Shown here: positions 15,103 through 23,258 of the stretch, one piece after another
How the letters are laid out: each line of letters starts with the position of its first letter
Position numbering within the stretch: the first letter of the stretch is position 1
DNA from: Planctomycetota bacterium
Lineage (GTDB): Bacteria > Planctomycetota > UBA1135 > UBA2386
Assembly (NCBI GenBank): GCA_028281765.1
Contig: JANQJF010000056.1
Span: forward strand, 1-64,000
DNA length: 64,000 bases
Direction of reading: 5' to 3'
Translations under genes and position numbers: made by a program
Notes under the pieces: generated by a model
Seen by the model: only the letters and a program-made list of their open reading frames with translations
Told to the model about the DNA's origin: nothing
The model's database searches: none

Positions 15103-16743
15103 ATGCGAACCGCTGAGATTCTCGTCGCGTGCGCGGTGCTGCTGTGCAGCTCGTTGTGCGCGCAATCCGACGACGACGCACTGCGCGTGTTCATCTTCGC
15201 CGGCCAGTCGAACATGGTCGGGTCCGACTCGAAGGTGCGGGACATCGAGAGATTCCCGCCCTTCTCGGGGCTGGGCGAGCCGCAGAAGAAGGTGCTGTTC
15301 TCGTACTGCATCGGTCGTGAAAACAAGCGGAAGTCGGACGGCTGGGTCGAGCTGGCACCGGTCAACGACGTCGTCGGGCCGGAGCTGAGTTTCGCGCGTG
15401 AGGTCACCGGCGCGATCGATGCGAAGATCGCGATCATCAAGGTCGCTGCGGGCGGCACGCACCTCGGTGGCGACTGGAATCCCGACGAGCCGAAGGGATT
15501 CGAGATGTATCCACTCGCGCTGGAGTGGGTGCGCTCGGCGCTCGCCGACCTGGACAGGCGCAAGAAACGCCATCGCATCGAGGCGTTCATGTGGCACCAG
15601 GGCGAGAACGACATGTTCGACGCCGGCTACATGGAGAACTACGGCAAGAACCTCGCGCGCTTTCTCGCGTGTTGGCGTCGCGATCTCGGCGTGCCGAAGC
15701 TGCGGTTCTTCGTGGGCGAACTCTGCACGAAGACGATCTGGGGCATGGACCTGCGGCCGCGGATGTACGCGATCAGCGTTGGGCAGCGTGAGGTTGCCGA
15801 TGCGGACCCGTTCGCGGAATACGTGCCGACGTCACACGTCGGGGTCGAGATCGGCAGGCCCGTCGGGCTGCACTATCACTACGGGACGCTCGGTCAGCTC
15901 GAGCACGGCGTAAACTACGCGGACGCCTACCTCCGCAGCGTCGGCGTGGATCGCGACAACCCGCGGCCGCTCTCGAAATGGCCGTATCGCGACGGCGCGA
16001 AGGTGCGGCTCTTCGTGCTCGCGGGTCACCGCAACATGGAAGGGGAGCGCGCGTTCGTGCAGGATATCCGCAAGGGCAAGCACAAGGCGCTTCGGAAGGA
16101 CGATGTGACCGTCGCGTACCGATACGACGTCGCTGGTGGCTGCAAAGTGTCCGATGGGTGGGAGCCGCTCGGGCCGGCCGGGCCGTACGACACGTTCGGA
16201 CCGGAGCTGAGCTTCGCCAAGCGTCTGAAGAAGTCCGGTGAGTCCGACTTCGCGATCGCCAAGTTCACGCACAGCGGCTCGCAGATCATCGACTGGACTC
16301 CCGCGGGCAGTGTGGCGAAGTCACGCAACCTCTACCCGCGCTTCCTCGAGTTCGTGCGCACGTCGGTCGAGCAGCTCGAATCGCGCGGGCACGAAGTCGA
16401 GGTCGCCGGCGTCTTCTACCACCTCGGCGAGAACGACATGTCGTGGGTTCCGTTCCGCAAGCAGGCGATCGAACGACTCGTCTCCGTGATCGCGAAGCTG
16501 CGCGAAGATCTCGAGATGCCAGCTCTGCCGTGGTTCGTCAGTCAGCAGCCGCCGACCGATCACGAAGGTGTGAATCGCGTCGACGTCACCGCCGATCTGG
16601 TGCGCGCCGCGAACGGGGATCCACACCTGCATCACGTGCGCGTTTTCGATCTACCGGGTCGAGACCAGGAATTGGTAATTACGACCGAGGGGATCGTCGA
16701 GCTCGGCGTGCGACTCGCGAAGCGCTACGACGCGTCGAAGTAG
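15103..16743 (+). CDS. secreted tandem SASA-type carbohydrate esterase-like protein
   Basis: A 546-residue exported protein with two homologous SASA (sialate O-acetylesterase/CE6-like) domains. A signal peptide of about 20 residues (MRTAEILVACAVLLCSSLCA) is followed by domain 1, about 28-280. It has the nucleophile block FAGQSNMVG (Ser36), WHQGENDMF and a late LHYHYGTLGQ with a candidate catalytic histidine. Domain 2, about 300-545, aligns with LAGHRNMEG at the nucleophile block, so Ser is Arg310, with YHLGENDM, and with LVITTEGIVELG where the histidine block should be. Domain 2 thus appears catalytically dead. AGGAGG sits just before ATG 15103. The substrate would be an O-acetylated sugar polymer. 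Confidence 0.85.
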   Translation: MRTAEILVACAVLLCSSLCAQSDDDALRVFIFAGQSNMVGSDSKVRDIERFPPFSGLGEPQKKVLFSYCIGRENKRKSDGWVELAPVNDVVGPELSFAREVTGAIDAKIAIIKVAAGGTHLGGDWNPDEPKGFEMYPLALEWVRSALADLDRRKKRHRIEAFMWHQGENDMFDAGYMENYGKNLARFLACWRRDLGVPKLRFFVGELCTKTIWGMDLRPRMYAISVGQREVADADPFAEYVPTSHVGVEIGRPVGLHYHYGTLGQLEHGVNYADAYLRSVGVDRDNPRPLSKWPYRDGAKVRLFVLAGHRNMEGERAFVQDIRKGKHKALRKDDVTVAYRYDVAGGCKVSDGWEPLGPAGPYDTFGPELSFAKRLKKSGESDFAIAKFTHSGSQIIDWTPAGSVAKSRNLYPRFLEFVRTSVEQLESRGHEVEVAGVFYHLGENDMSWVPFRKQAIERLVSVIAKLREDLEMPALPWFVSQQPPTDHEGVNRVDVTADLVRAANGDPHLHHVRVFDLPGRDQELVITTEGIVELGVRLAKRYDASK

Positions 16744-16753
16744 CGGACTTTTT
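16723..16753 (+). terminator. intrinsic terminator of the SASA gene
   Basis: CGCTAC-N11-GTAGCG, overlapping the stop codon, is followed three bases later by TTTTTGTTTC. The stem is short (6 bp), but the T-run is one of few in this GC-rich window, so a rho-independent terminator is likely. Confidence 0.5.
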
Positions 16754-16843
16754 GTTTCGCTCTGCATCCGGCCGGGAATCGGGATCGAAACCGGCGAAAA
16801 CCGCAGGCAACCGGTCTGCGCTCTCCCAACAAACGACCCCTCC

Positions 16844-17437
16844 ATGTTCAAGCAGCTCAGCTTTGCCGTTCTGACCCTGATTCCGTTCGCCGTCACCCCG
16901 AACACCGCTTCCGCCCAAACCATCACCGACATCGTTTCGGCGAGCGGCGGCGAGTTCGACAACGATCGCAACGACTTCGACATTCTGCTCACCGCGGTCG
17001 TCGCGGCGGATCTCGCCGGAACGCTGGCGACGCCGGACCTGGGCGTCACCGTGTTCGCGCCGACCGATCGCGCGTTCATCCGCCTGGCTCGTGACCTCGG
17101 CTTCGAGGGCAACGACGAAGAAGGCGCTTGGAACTTCCTCGTCGCCGCGCTGACCGACCTCGCCGAAGACGGCGACCCGATCCCCGTCCTCACGAACGTC
17201 CTCCTCTACCACGTCGCCCCGGGCAACATCACTCGCTTCGGCCTGATCCTGCGCACGTTCTTCGGCAGCGACATCACCACGCTCCTCGACGGCGCGACAT
17301 TCCGTCCGTTCTTCTTCTGGCTGATCGACAACGACCCGGACATCCGCAACCCGCGCGTCATCGCGCCGCGCAACCTCGAAGCCTCGAACGGTCTGATTCA
17401 GGGCATCAACCGCGTCCTGGTTCCGCTCGACCTGTAA
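16844..17437 (+). CDS. secreted fasciclin (FAS1) domain protein
   Basis: A 197-residue exported protein. A signal peptide (cleavage near TASAQ, residues 22-25) precedes one FAS1 fold. The FAS1 hallmarks are DFDILLTAVVAADLAGTL, the H1-like GVTVFAPTDRAFIRLA and the YH motif in VLLYHVAPGNI. It ends at GLIQGINRVLVPLDL, matching the family's closing strand. FAS1 domains mediate weak cell or polymer adhesion, so a role in surface attachment is likely. Its stop codon abuts the stop codon of the convergent zinc-finger gene with no base between. Confidence 0.9.
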   Translation: MFKQLSFAVLTLIPFAVTPNTASAQTITDIVSASGGEFDNDRNDFDILLTAVVAADLAGTLATPDLGVTVFAPTDRAFIRLARDLGFEGNDEEGAWNFLVAALTDLAEDGDPIPVLTNVLLYHVAPGNITRFGLILRTFFGSDITTLLDGATFRPFFFWLIDNDPDIRNPRVIAPRNLEASNGLIQGINRVLVPLDL

Positions 17438-18007
17438 TCATCGCAGGAACGCGAAGATCCCCCAGAACAACCCATCGACCTTGCCCCGGCGCTCGGCTTC
17501 CTTGAGCTGACGCCGGGTGCGGAGTCGGGTGCGGTTCTTCCTCCGAGCGATCAAGCCCTCGAGCTCGTCGGTATCGAACCAGATGCCGTGCTCCTCGCAG
17601 ACATCCAAGATGATGTCGTGCTGGGCCTCGACGGCCATAGTTTCGCCGCACATCGGACATTGGCGCGCGCCCTCCCGAACGAGTTCGGAGTTGACCGCAT
17701 CGGTGCGCCGACTCGGCAGCCGCCGCGATCGATTGCGTCGCGACGGTGCGGATCCGTCATCGAGCAGCGACCACTGACCCCAGAACAGGCTGCTCATCAC
17801 GCCCTTGCGTCGAGCCCGATCCAGGCTGCTCTGTAGGGCGCGTGAGCCGCGTCGCGCGGTGCGCAACGCCTTCTCGAATTCGTCCCGTTGAAGCCACGCG
17901 CCGTGCTCTTCGCAGACGTGGCTGTGGACCCCGTTCTTCGTCGCGGGGCGGAGGGGTGCGCCGCAGATAGGGCACTTCAAGGTAGAGGCGTGCGTGGGGT
18001 CGGTCAT
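17438..18007 (-). CDS. tandem zf-TFIIB-like zinc-finger protein
   Basis: A 189-residue protein made of two copies of an ~85-residue unit. Each unit starts with a zinc ribbon: CPICG then CEEHGAWLQ in copy 1, and CPMCG then CEEHGIWFDTDELE in copy 2, matching zf-TFIIB. A basic linker then ends in a hydrophobic (S/G)LFWG motif followed by W or F and a hydrophobic tail. The second cysteine pair is partly replaced by histidine (C..H), as often in this family. Function unknown; a nucleic-acid or protein-binding role is likely. It converges exactly on the FAS1 gene. Confidence 0.8.
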   Translation of the reverse strand: MTDPTHASTLKCPICGAPLRPATKNGVHSHVCEEHGAWLQRDEFEKALRTARRGSRALQSSLDRARRKGVMSSLFWGQWSLLDDGSAPSRRNRSRRLPSRRTDAVNSELVREGARQCPMCGETMAVEAQHDIILDVCEEHGIWFDTDELEGLIARRKNRTRLRTRRQLKEAERRGKVDGLFWGIFAFLR

Positions 18008-18046
18008 GGGCCTGCAAGCCTTCGCTCAGGGGCGTTTCGGATTCCC

Positions 18047-19222
18047 TCATTTTGGAGTGGGCGCGCACACGCTCCGACCGAGGATCGCCTTCTGGATCAT
18101 CGACGTGCCTTCGTAGATGCGCAGACCCATGATGTCACGCAGCAGGCGCTCGGCGGGATACGCCGAACTGTAGCCGCGGCCGCCGTGCAGCATGACCGCT
18201 TGGTCGGCCGCGCGCGCCGCGGCTTCGGTCGAGTAGAGCTTGGCCGCGGCGAGGTCGCCGCCGTCTTCGATGCCCGCGATGCGCCGTTTGGCGCAGCGGT
18301 GGACGAGCTGGCGTGAGGCGAGCAGCTCGACCGTCATGTCGGCGAGGCGCTCTTGGACCATCTGGAACTTCGCGATCGGCTTGCCGAACTGCTTTCGTTC
18401 CGACGTGAACTCGATGCTGCACTGCAACGCAGCGCGGTGGATTCCCACCGCACCCGCCGCGACCGACAGGCGTCCCGCGTGCAGTCCGCCCATCGCGATG
18501 TCGAAGCCCTGGCCGACCTTACCGACGACGTTGCTGCTCGGAATCTCGACGCCTTCGAAAGTCAGGTGCGCATGATCCGAGCCACGGTGACCGAGATCCT
18601 TGCCCGGCATCGGCTCGCGGCGAAATCCGGGGCGATCCGTCTCGACGAGGAACGCCGTGATTCCGTCCTTGCCCTGATTGAGGTCGACTGTCGCGAACAC
18701 GAGTGCGATGTCCGCGATGCCGCCGTTCGTGATCCAGATCTTCTCGCCGCGGAGGCGGTATCCGTCCGGCGTGGGTGCCGCGTGGCAGGCAAGCGACGCG
18801 ACGTCCGAGCCGGCGTTCGGTTCGGTCAGGCCGAAGCAGCCGATTGCCTCGCCGCGGCAGAGGCGGCCGAGCCAGGCGTCGCGCTGCGCATCGTTCGCGT
18901 GTTGTTCGAGCGAAGTCGCGACGAGGCCGCCCTGCACGGCGAGGAACCCGCGCGAGTTTCCGCAGACCGCGCCGATCTCTTCGTGTGCGATCGCGAGCTC
19001 GAGCGCGGACCAGCCGCTGCCGCCGTGCGCTTTGCCGATGGCTCCGCCCAGGATCCCGGCGTCGGCCATGTCGGTCACCGACTGACGATAGAACTCGCAC
19101 TCTTCGTCGATGCGCCGCGCGTGCGGCTGAAGCTTGTCCAGCGCGAACGCGCGAACGCGCTGCGCGAACTCCGCGTGTTGCGGGTCGAGGTCGCTGTCCG
19201 GCAGCACCAGGTTTTCGTTCAT
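18047..19222 (-). CDS. acyl-CoA dehydrogenase
   Basis: A 391-residue FAD-dependent acyl-CoA dehydrogenase that introduces the alpha,beta double bond of an acyl-CoA and passes electrons to ETF. Family motifs are CFGLTEPNAGSDVASL, KIWITNGGIADIALVFA, and the C-terminal MLHGGRGYSSAYPAERLLRD then LRIYEGTSMIQ, where the glutamate of the YEGT motif is the usual catalytic base in many members. The true start is ATG 19222; the longer open frame lies in the neighbour. It overlaps the upstream enoyl-CoA hydratase by four bases (ATGA), so it is the third gene of an SDR-ECH-ACAD operon. Chain length or aromatic specificity is not readable. Confidence 0.93.
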   Translation of the reverse strand: MNENLVLPDSDLDPQHAEFAQRVRAFALDKLQPHARRIDEECEFYRQSVTDMADAGILGGAIGKAHGGSGWSALELAIAHEEIGAVCGNSRGFLAVQGGLVATSLEQHANDAQRDAWLGRLCRGEAIGCFGLTEPNAGSDVASLACHAAPTPDGYRLRGEKIWITNGGIADIALVFATVDLNQGKDGITAFLVETDRPGFRREPMPGKDLGHRGSDHAHLTFEGVEIPSSNVVGKVGQGFDIAMGGLHAGRLSVAAGAVGIHRAALQCSIEFTSERKQFGKPIAKFQMVQERLADMTVELLASRQLVHRCAKRRIAGIEDGGDLAAAKLYSTEAAARAADQAVMLHGGRGYSSAYPAERLLRDIMGLRIYEGTSMIQKAILGRSVCAPTPK

Positions 19223-20022
19223 CGGCCTTCGAAGCGCGGGTCGCGCTTCTCCTTCCAGGCTTCGTAGAACTCGCGGTGGTCGTGGCAGCGCAGGAGGATC
19301 GCCTGCGCCTGAGCTTCCTGCTCGATTGCGGAGTCGAGATCCATCGACGCTTCGTTGACGAGCATCTTCTTGGTCATCGAGTGGGCCAGCATCGGACCGG
19401 TTGCAAGGCGCCGCGCAAGCGCGAGCGTTTCGTCCATGAGCTGGTCCGGATCGACGACGCGATTCGCGATGCCGAGCCGCAGGCACTCCTCCGCTTCGAC
19501 CTTGTCGCCGAGCATCAGGAGCTCCGCCGCCTTGCCCATGCCGACGATCTGCGGCAGCAGGTACGCCGCGCCCATGTCCGCGCCCGTCAGCCCGACCTTG
19601 CAGAACAAAAACGCGAACTTCGCCTTGCTGGAGAGGATGCGCATGTCGCACGCGAGGCCGAGGACCGAGCCGGCTCCGGCGGCGACGCCGTTGATGGCGC
19701 CGATGATCGGCTTGCTGAGCCGGCGCATGTGCCGCACGACCGCCCCGGTCATCCGCGTGAACTTCAGGGTCTCCGCGGGCTCGCGTTCGAACAGCTCCGC
19801 GATGATGTCCTCGACGTTGCCGCCGCTACAGAAGCCGCGGCCGCTGCCGGTCATCACGACGACGCGTACGGAGTCGTCGTGCTCCAGATCCGCGAACAGG
19901 TGCTCGAGCTGGCTGTAGATGTCGAACGTCAGCGAATTGAGAGTCTCCTCGCGGTCGAACGTCAGCACGGCGACGCCGTCGTCGTGGCGCTCGAAGCGGA
20001 AGTCGAACTTGTCTTGGGTCAT
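19219..20022 (-). CDS. enoyl-CoA hydratase/isomerase family protein
   Basis: A 267-residue crotonase-fold protein. The oxyanion-hole segments are GRGFCSGGNVEDI and NGVAAGAGSVLGLACDMRIL, followed by FLFCKVGLTGADMGAAYLLP. From memory, this pattern and the C-terminus, ending RDPRFEGR, resemble the crotonase subgroup found with 2-aminobenzoyl-CoA and similar aromatic CoA pathways; that is a recollection, not a search. It is coupled by ATGA overlaps to the SDR upstream (20019-20022) and the dehydrogenase downstream (19219-19222), so the three form one beta-oxidation-like module. Confidence 0.9.
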   Translation of the reverse strand: MTQDKFDFRFERHDDGVAVLTFDREETLNSLTFDIYSQLEHLFADLEHDDSVRVVVMTGSGRGFCSGGNVEDIIAELFEREPAETLKFTRMTGAVVRHMRRLSKPIIGAINGVAAGAGSVLGLACDMRILSSKAKFAFLFCKVGLTGADMGAAYLLPQIVGMGKAAELLMLGDKVEAEECLRLGIANRVVDPDQLMDETLALARRLATGPMLAHSMTKKMLVNEASMDLDSAIEQEAQAQAILLRCHDHREFYEAWKEKRDPRFEGR

Positions 20023-20798
20023 GGCTGGTCCGGGAGGAATCCGGGCGGATCACGGTCGAGATCGTAGACGCAACCGTCGGGGAGTTCGCGGCAGAGTCGA
20101 GTGACGACCTCGGCGACTTCTGCGGCACTGTGCATGCGGCCGATCTTGTTCATCGCGCCCATCGCGTCCATGGCTTGTTCGGCGGTTTGCTTGCCGCGTG
20201 CGGCGATGCTCTCCGCCGACCGGCGGGTGATATCGGTGTCGACGAAGCCGGGGCAGACCGCGTACGCGCGCAGCGGCGTCTTCGCGAGTTCGAGTGCGAG
20301 TGTGCGCGTCATGCCGACCATCGCGTGCTTGGCCGCGGTGTACGCCGACGTGAACGCGAATCCCCGCAGGCCGGCGCTCGACGCGAGCTGCACGATGCAG
20401 CCGGGGCCGCCGGATGCCCGCATCGGCGCGAGCACGGCGCGAATCAGTCGGAACGGCACGCGCACGTGGAGGTCCAGCACCTCGTCGAGCATCGCATCGT
20501 CCGTCGCGTCGAACTTCGCGGTAGGCGCCGTGCCGGCGTTGTTCACGAGGACCGTCGGGGCGCCGAGCTCGCCTTCGACGAGTCGCAGAAGGGCCTGTGC
20601 GGTCGCGGGGTCGCGAAGGTCGGCCGCGAGTGACAGCGCGCGGACCCCTCGGGATTCGATGGCCGCCTGGCACTCCGCGAGACGCTCTTGGTCACGGCCG
20701 GTGATCGCGACGTCGCATCCGTCGGCGGCGAGCGCCTCGGCGATCGCGCGACCGATGCCGCCGCTTCCGCCGGTGACGATGGCGACTTGGGTGGGCAT
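20019..20798 (-). CDS. SDR family NAD(P)-dependent oxidoreductase
   Basis: A 259-residue classical short-chain dehydrogenase. The cofactor motif is TGGSGGIGRA (residues 9-18), the NNAG motif is in VLVNNAGTAP, and the catalytic tyrosine and lysine are in SAYTAAKHAM, preceded by the serine stretch QLASSAG. Residue D or R choices at the end of the second strand (GRDQ) leave NAD or NADP open. As the first gene of the operon, it would oxidise a hydroxyacyl-CoA for the hydratase and dehydrogenase that follow. Its stop overlaps the next start. Confidence 0.93.
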   Translation of the reverse strand: MPTQVAIVTGGSGGIGRAIAEALAADGCDVAITGRDQERLAECQAAIESRGVRALSLAADLRDPATAQALLRLVEGELGAPTVLVNNAGTAPTAKFDATDDAMLDEVLDLHVRVPFRLIRAVLAPMRASGGPGCIVQLASSAGLRGFAFTSAYTAAKHAMVGMTRTLALELAKTPLRAYAVCPGFVDTDITRRSAESIAARGKQTAEQAMDAMGAMNKIGRMHSAAEVAEVVTRLCRELPDGCVYDLDRDPPGFLPDQP

Positions 20799-20846
20799 CG
20801 CCTCAGGCTAGTGCCCCTCAGTCCCCGGGGGAAAGGCGCAATCGAG

Positions 20847-21575
20847 TCAGTCTTCCACGCTGCCGCGGCGGCCGAGTCCGAACGGCACGTCCGGCAAGAA
20901 CGGCACCTTGATCGCCGGCGGCCAAATCCCGACGCCGAACGGAAGTCCGAACAGGTGTGCTTCGAAACCTTCGGCCAGGCCGACCTGCGCGCCGAGGATC
21001 GAAGTCTCCAGCTCTATGCCGGTGCGACTCGTCGTGACCCACGCGCGTGCCCACGACGCGTGGTTCTTACCGATGGCCGTCGTCGGGAGTCGCACGTGCA
21101 TCCCGGGGGTTTCGCGGGCGAGCCATTCGACGAGCGTGTTGCTGTTCGGGCCCGGCCAAGCCTGGTACGAATCGACATGGGGGAACTCGGTCGCGAGCCG
21201 CAGCACGTCCTCGCCGATCGCGCGCGCCTCCGGGCCTTCGTACCACTCGAGCACGCGCACTTCGCGTTCCCAGCGGCTGTCCGACTGCGCCCACTCGTCC
21301 GACATCTCCGACGGATCGGTGTCGTCCATGTGACCGTTCCATTCGACACGCTGCCACGCGCCGTCTCGCCGAACGTCGACCCAACAGTGGTCGGCGAAGC
21401 GGGTGTACCACGGCAACCACGAGCGCACCGGGATGCGCACGGCCTTCACGACCACGAGGTCGGGTTCGTCCGGCAGATCCGACGGCGCGATGCCGCAGCT
21501 CGCGAGAACGAAGGCGATCGAGAATCGGAGTGCGGTCGCGATCGGGGCTCGCGTCAGATCTCGGGCCGGAACCAT
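20847..21575 (-). CDS. probable DUF3750-like lipoprotein
   Basis: A 242-residue protein with an N-terminal signal that ends in a lipobox (VLASC, then GIAPS), so it is likely anchored in a membrane. The body has the pattern YQAWPGPNSNTLVEWLARE then LPTTAIGKNHASWARAW, which I associate with DUF3750, plus WTRF-type segments earlier. The function of that family is unknown. The frame can start with TTG at 21596, but the ATG at 21575 gives a normal signal-peptide length. It stands alone between the SDR and an empty stretch that carries a hairpin. Confidence 0.65.
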   Translation of the reverse strand: MVPARDLTRAPIATALRFSIAFVLASCGIAPSDLPDEPDLVVVKAVRIPVRSWLPWYTRFADHCWVDVRRDGAWQRVEWNGHMDDTDPSEMSDEWAQSDSRWEREVRVLEWYEGPEARAIGEDVLRLATEFPHVDSYQAWPGPNSNTLVEWLARETPGMHVRLPTTAIGKNHASWARAWVTTSRTGIELETSILGAQVGLAEGFEAHLFGLPFGVGIWPPAIKVPFLPDVPFGLGRRGSVED

Positions 21576-21696
21576 GCGCGGATGATGCCGTCGCAACGGG
21601 GATTTCAGAAACCCCGCTAAACCCGTGTTACGCGGGATTCCGAAAGGTCCCTAGGAACGCTGGAGGGAGAAGAGTCAAGTTCTTGGCGTGACCCCC

Positions 21697-21734
21697 AAGC
21701 GGTCTGGCACCCCCTGCCAGACCGCTTTCCTTTT
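21697..21734 (+). terminator. strong orphan terminator hairpin
   Basis: AAGCGGTCTGGCA-CCCCC-TGCCAGACCGCTT is a perfect 13-bp stem with a 5-base loop, followed by TCCTTTT. It points in the plus direction, yet no plus-strand gene ends upstream (the previous genes are minus) and the next plus gene starts at 21868. It may end an unannotated small RNA transcribed from about 21.6 kb, or act in the leader of the next gene. Just upstream CTTGG (21682) and CCAAG (21695) could pair and compete with the stem. The rest of 21576-21867 holds no gene that I can see. Confidence 0.7.
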
Positions 21735-21867
21735 GTACCTGCGGCTGCGAGATTCCGCCCGACCGGGCGGGATTCCAGACCCTCTCGAGCGAAGACGCGG
21801 GCGCGAGGTGGCCGATAGACGGAAGAGAACGTCCCGTTTCCAACTGGCCCTTCCCATTGGAGGATCC

Positions 21868-22983
21868 GTGCGCCGTCTGCTTCCGATTGCCTGTCTGCTC
21901 TCCGCGGCTCTTGCTCCTGCCCAGACCTGGGTGACGATCCCGGCCGGATTCGACGAGCTGCCGGGCAACGCCGCGGTGTCGATGCCCGGTCGTTGGAGTT
22001 GGGGTACGGTGCAGGTCGCGTTCCACGAGGACCTGCTGACGGACCTCCAGGGGCAGACGATCACGCGGCTGCGGCTGCGCCGACCGTCGTTTCACGACGA
22101 GCCGGCCTACGGCGCCGTGACACGCACGTTTCAGATCTCGCTCGGACCGTTCACGCCGGACCCGGCATTCCTGTCGGGCCAGCGCACGCAGAACAACGAC
22201 GACAACAACCCGATGCCCGTGGTCTTCGGGCCGCAGAGCGTGTCGATCCCGGCGACGCCCGCGCCTTCCCAGACCGACGTGACCGGGCCGTGGTTCATCG
22301 ACGTGCCGCTGACGCAGCCGTTCACGGTGCCTGTTAGCGGCAACCTGCTGCTCGAGTGGCGCACGTTGGACTCGTCGCTCGCCATCGATCCGCTGAACTT
22401 CGTCGACGCGGTGTGGATGCAGAACGGAGAGGACAAGGGGCTCGCCGTTCCGGTCGGGCAACACGGCTGCGGCGGCACCGGCACGACCCCGATGCGGCTG
22501 ACCGCGACCGGCAACCCGCATCCGGCGTTCGGGTCGTCCTCGAGCTTCCGACTCGAGGGCGCCAAGGCCCAGGCGCCGGTGCACATGGTGTTCGGATTCG
22601 ACCCGCTCGACATGGCGGTGCCGGTCCCGTTCGGCACGGACATCGCGGTCGAGCCGTTTGCCACGGGTTGCCAGCTCTGGACCCCGCTGGACTTCGTGAT
22701 CGACGCCGGATCCACCGGCCAGCAGGGGACCTACAACTACAGCTTCGACTTCCCGCCGACGAACTCGCTGCAGGGCATGCAGATCGGCGTCCAGGCCCTC
22801 GTCGTGGAGGCGGCGGATCCGGTCGAGGACTCCCAAATCGTTGCCAGCAATGGAGTTGTTCTCTGGATGGATTCGATCGAAGTCGGCGACAAAGTCGCGA
22901 CCCAGATGTGGCTCCAGGACGACGATTGGTCGAGCTGGTCCCCGTTCTCCGGCCTGACTCCGGTCATCCAGTTCGGGTATTGA
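21868..22983 (+). CDS. secreted protein with recurring two-Cys-type C-terminal region
   Basis: A 371-residue exported protein. GTG 21868 is preceded by GGAGGA and starts a signal peptide (VRRLLPIACLLSAALAPAQ). The next ~200 residues are rich in beta-strand patterns and resemble other planctomycete secreted proteins. The last ~110 residues (from FATGC) match the second half of the module shared by other secreted proteins in this window, with GC-L, a G-x-Q-A stretch (QIGVQALVV) and an SNGVVLWM ending segment. The function is unknown; extracellular. Confidence 0.7.
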   Translation: MRRLLPIACLLSAALAPAQTWVTIPAGFDELPGNAAVSMPGRWSWGTVQVAFHEDLLTDLQGQTITRLRLRRPSFHDEPAYGAVTRTFQISLGPFTPDPAFLSGQRTQNNDDNNPMPVVFGPQSVSIPATPAPSQTDVTGPWFIDVPLTQPFTVPVSGNLLLEWRTLDSSLAIDPLNFVDAVWMQNGEDKGLAVPVGQHGCGGTGTTPMRLTATGNPHPAFGSSSSFRLEGAKAQAPVHMVFGFDPLDMAVPVPFGTDIAVEPFATGCQLWTPLDFVIDAGSTGQQGTYNYSFDFPPTNSLQGMQIGVQALVVEAADPVEDSQIVASNGVVLWMDSIEVGDKVATQMWLQDDDWSSWSPFSGLTPVIQFGY

Positions 22984-23038
22984 TTGGGCCGGGGGGGCTG
23001 CTAAGCTGCCGCGCCCGAAATCCGCACCGGAGATCGAC

Positions 23039-23203
23039 ATGCCCAAGCCCAAGAAAAAGCGCGAGATCGTCCACCTGGTCTGCACGGAGTCCGGCGACCG
23101 GAACTACACGATCCTCAAGAAGCCGGGCACCCCGAAGCTCGAGCTGAAGAAGTACTGCCCGCGGCTGCGCCGGCACACTCTGCACAACGAGAAGAAGAAG
23201 TAG
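23039..23203 (+). CDS. rpmG: 50S ribosomal protein L33
   Basis: A 54-residue large-subunit protein. It has the bL33 pattern: MPKPKKKREIVHLVCTES, then RNYTILKKPG and YCPRLRRHTLHNEKKK. GGAGAT precedes the ATG. The four cysteines of zinc-binding L33 are reduced to two (C15 and C40), each alone where a CxxC pair would be, so zinc is probably not bound and it is a C-minus-like form. This gene is too short to have been found by a length cut-off. It stands alone, without the usual secE or tRNA neighbours. Confidence 0.92.
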   Translation: MPKPKKKREIVHLVCTESGDRNYTILKKPGTPKLELKKYCPRLRRHTLHNEKKK

Positions 23204-23219
23204 GGCTCTCGAGCCACTA

Positions 23220-23258
23220 CCTCCCCCGTCCCGGGTCCAGGCCTCCCCCGTACCGGGT
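23220..23258. repeat. two-copy direct repeat after rpmG
   Basis: CCTCCCCCGTCCCGGGT (23220-23236) and CCTCCCCCGTACCGGGT (23242-23258) are tandem copies with one mismatch and a 22-base period. They fill the convergent gap between rpmG and the next gene. GGCTC-TC-GAGCC just upstream is a small hairpin that could help end transcription. Confidence 0.6.
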
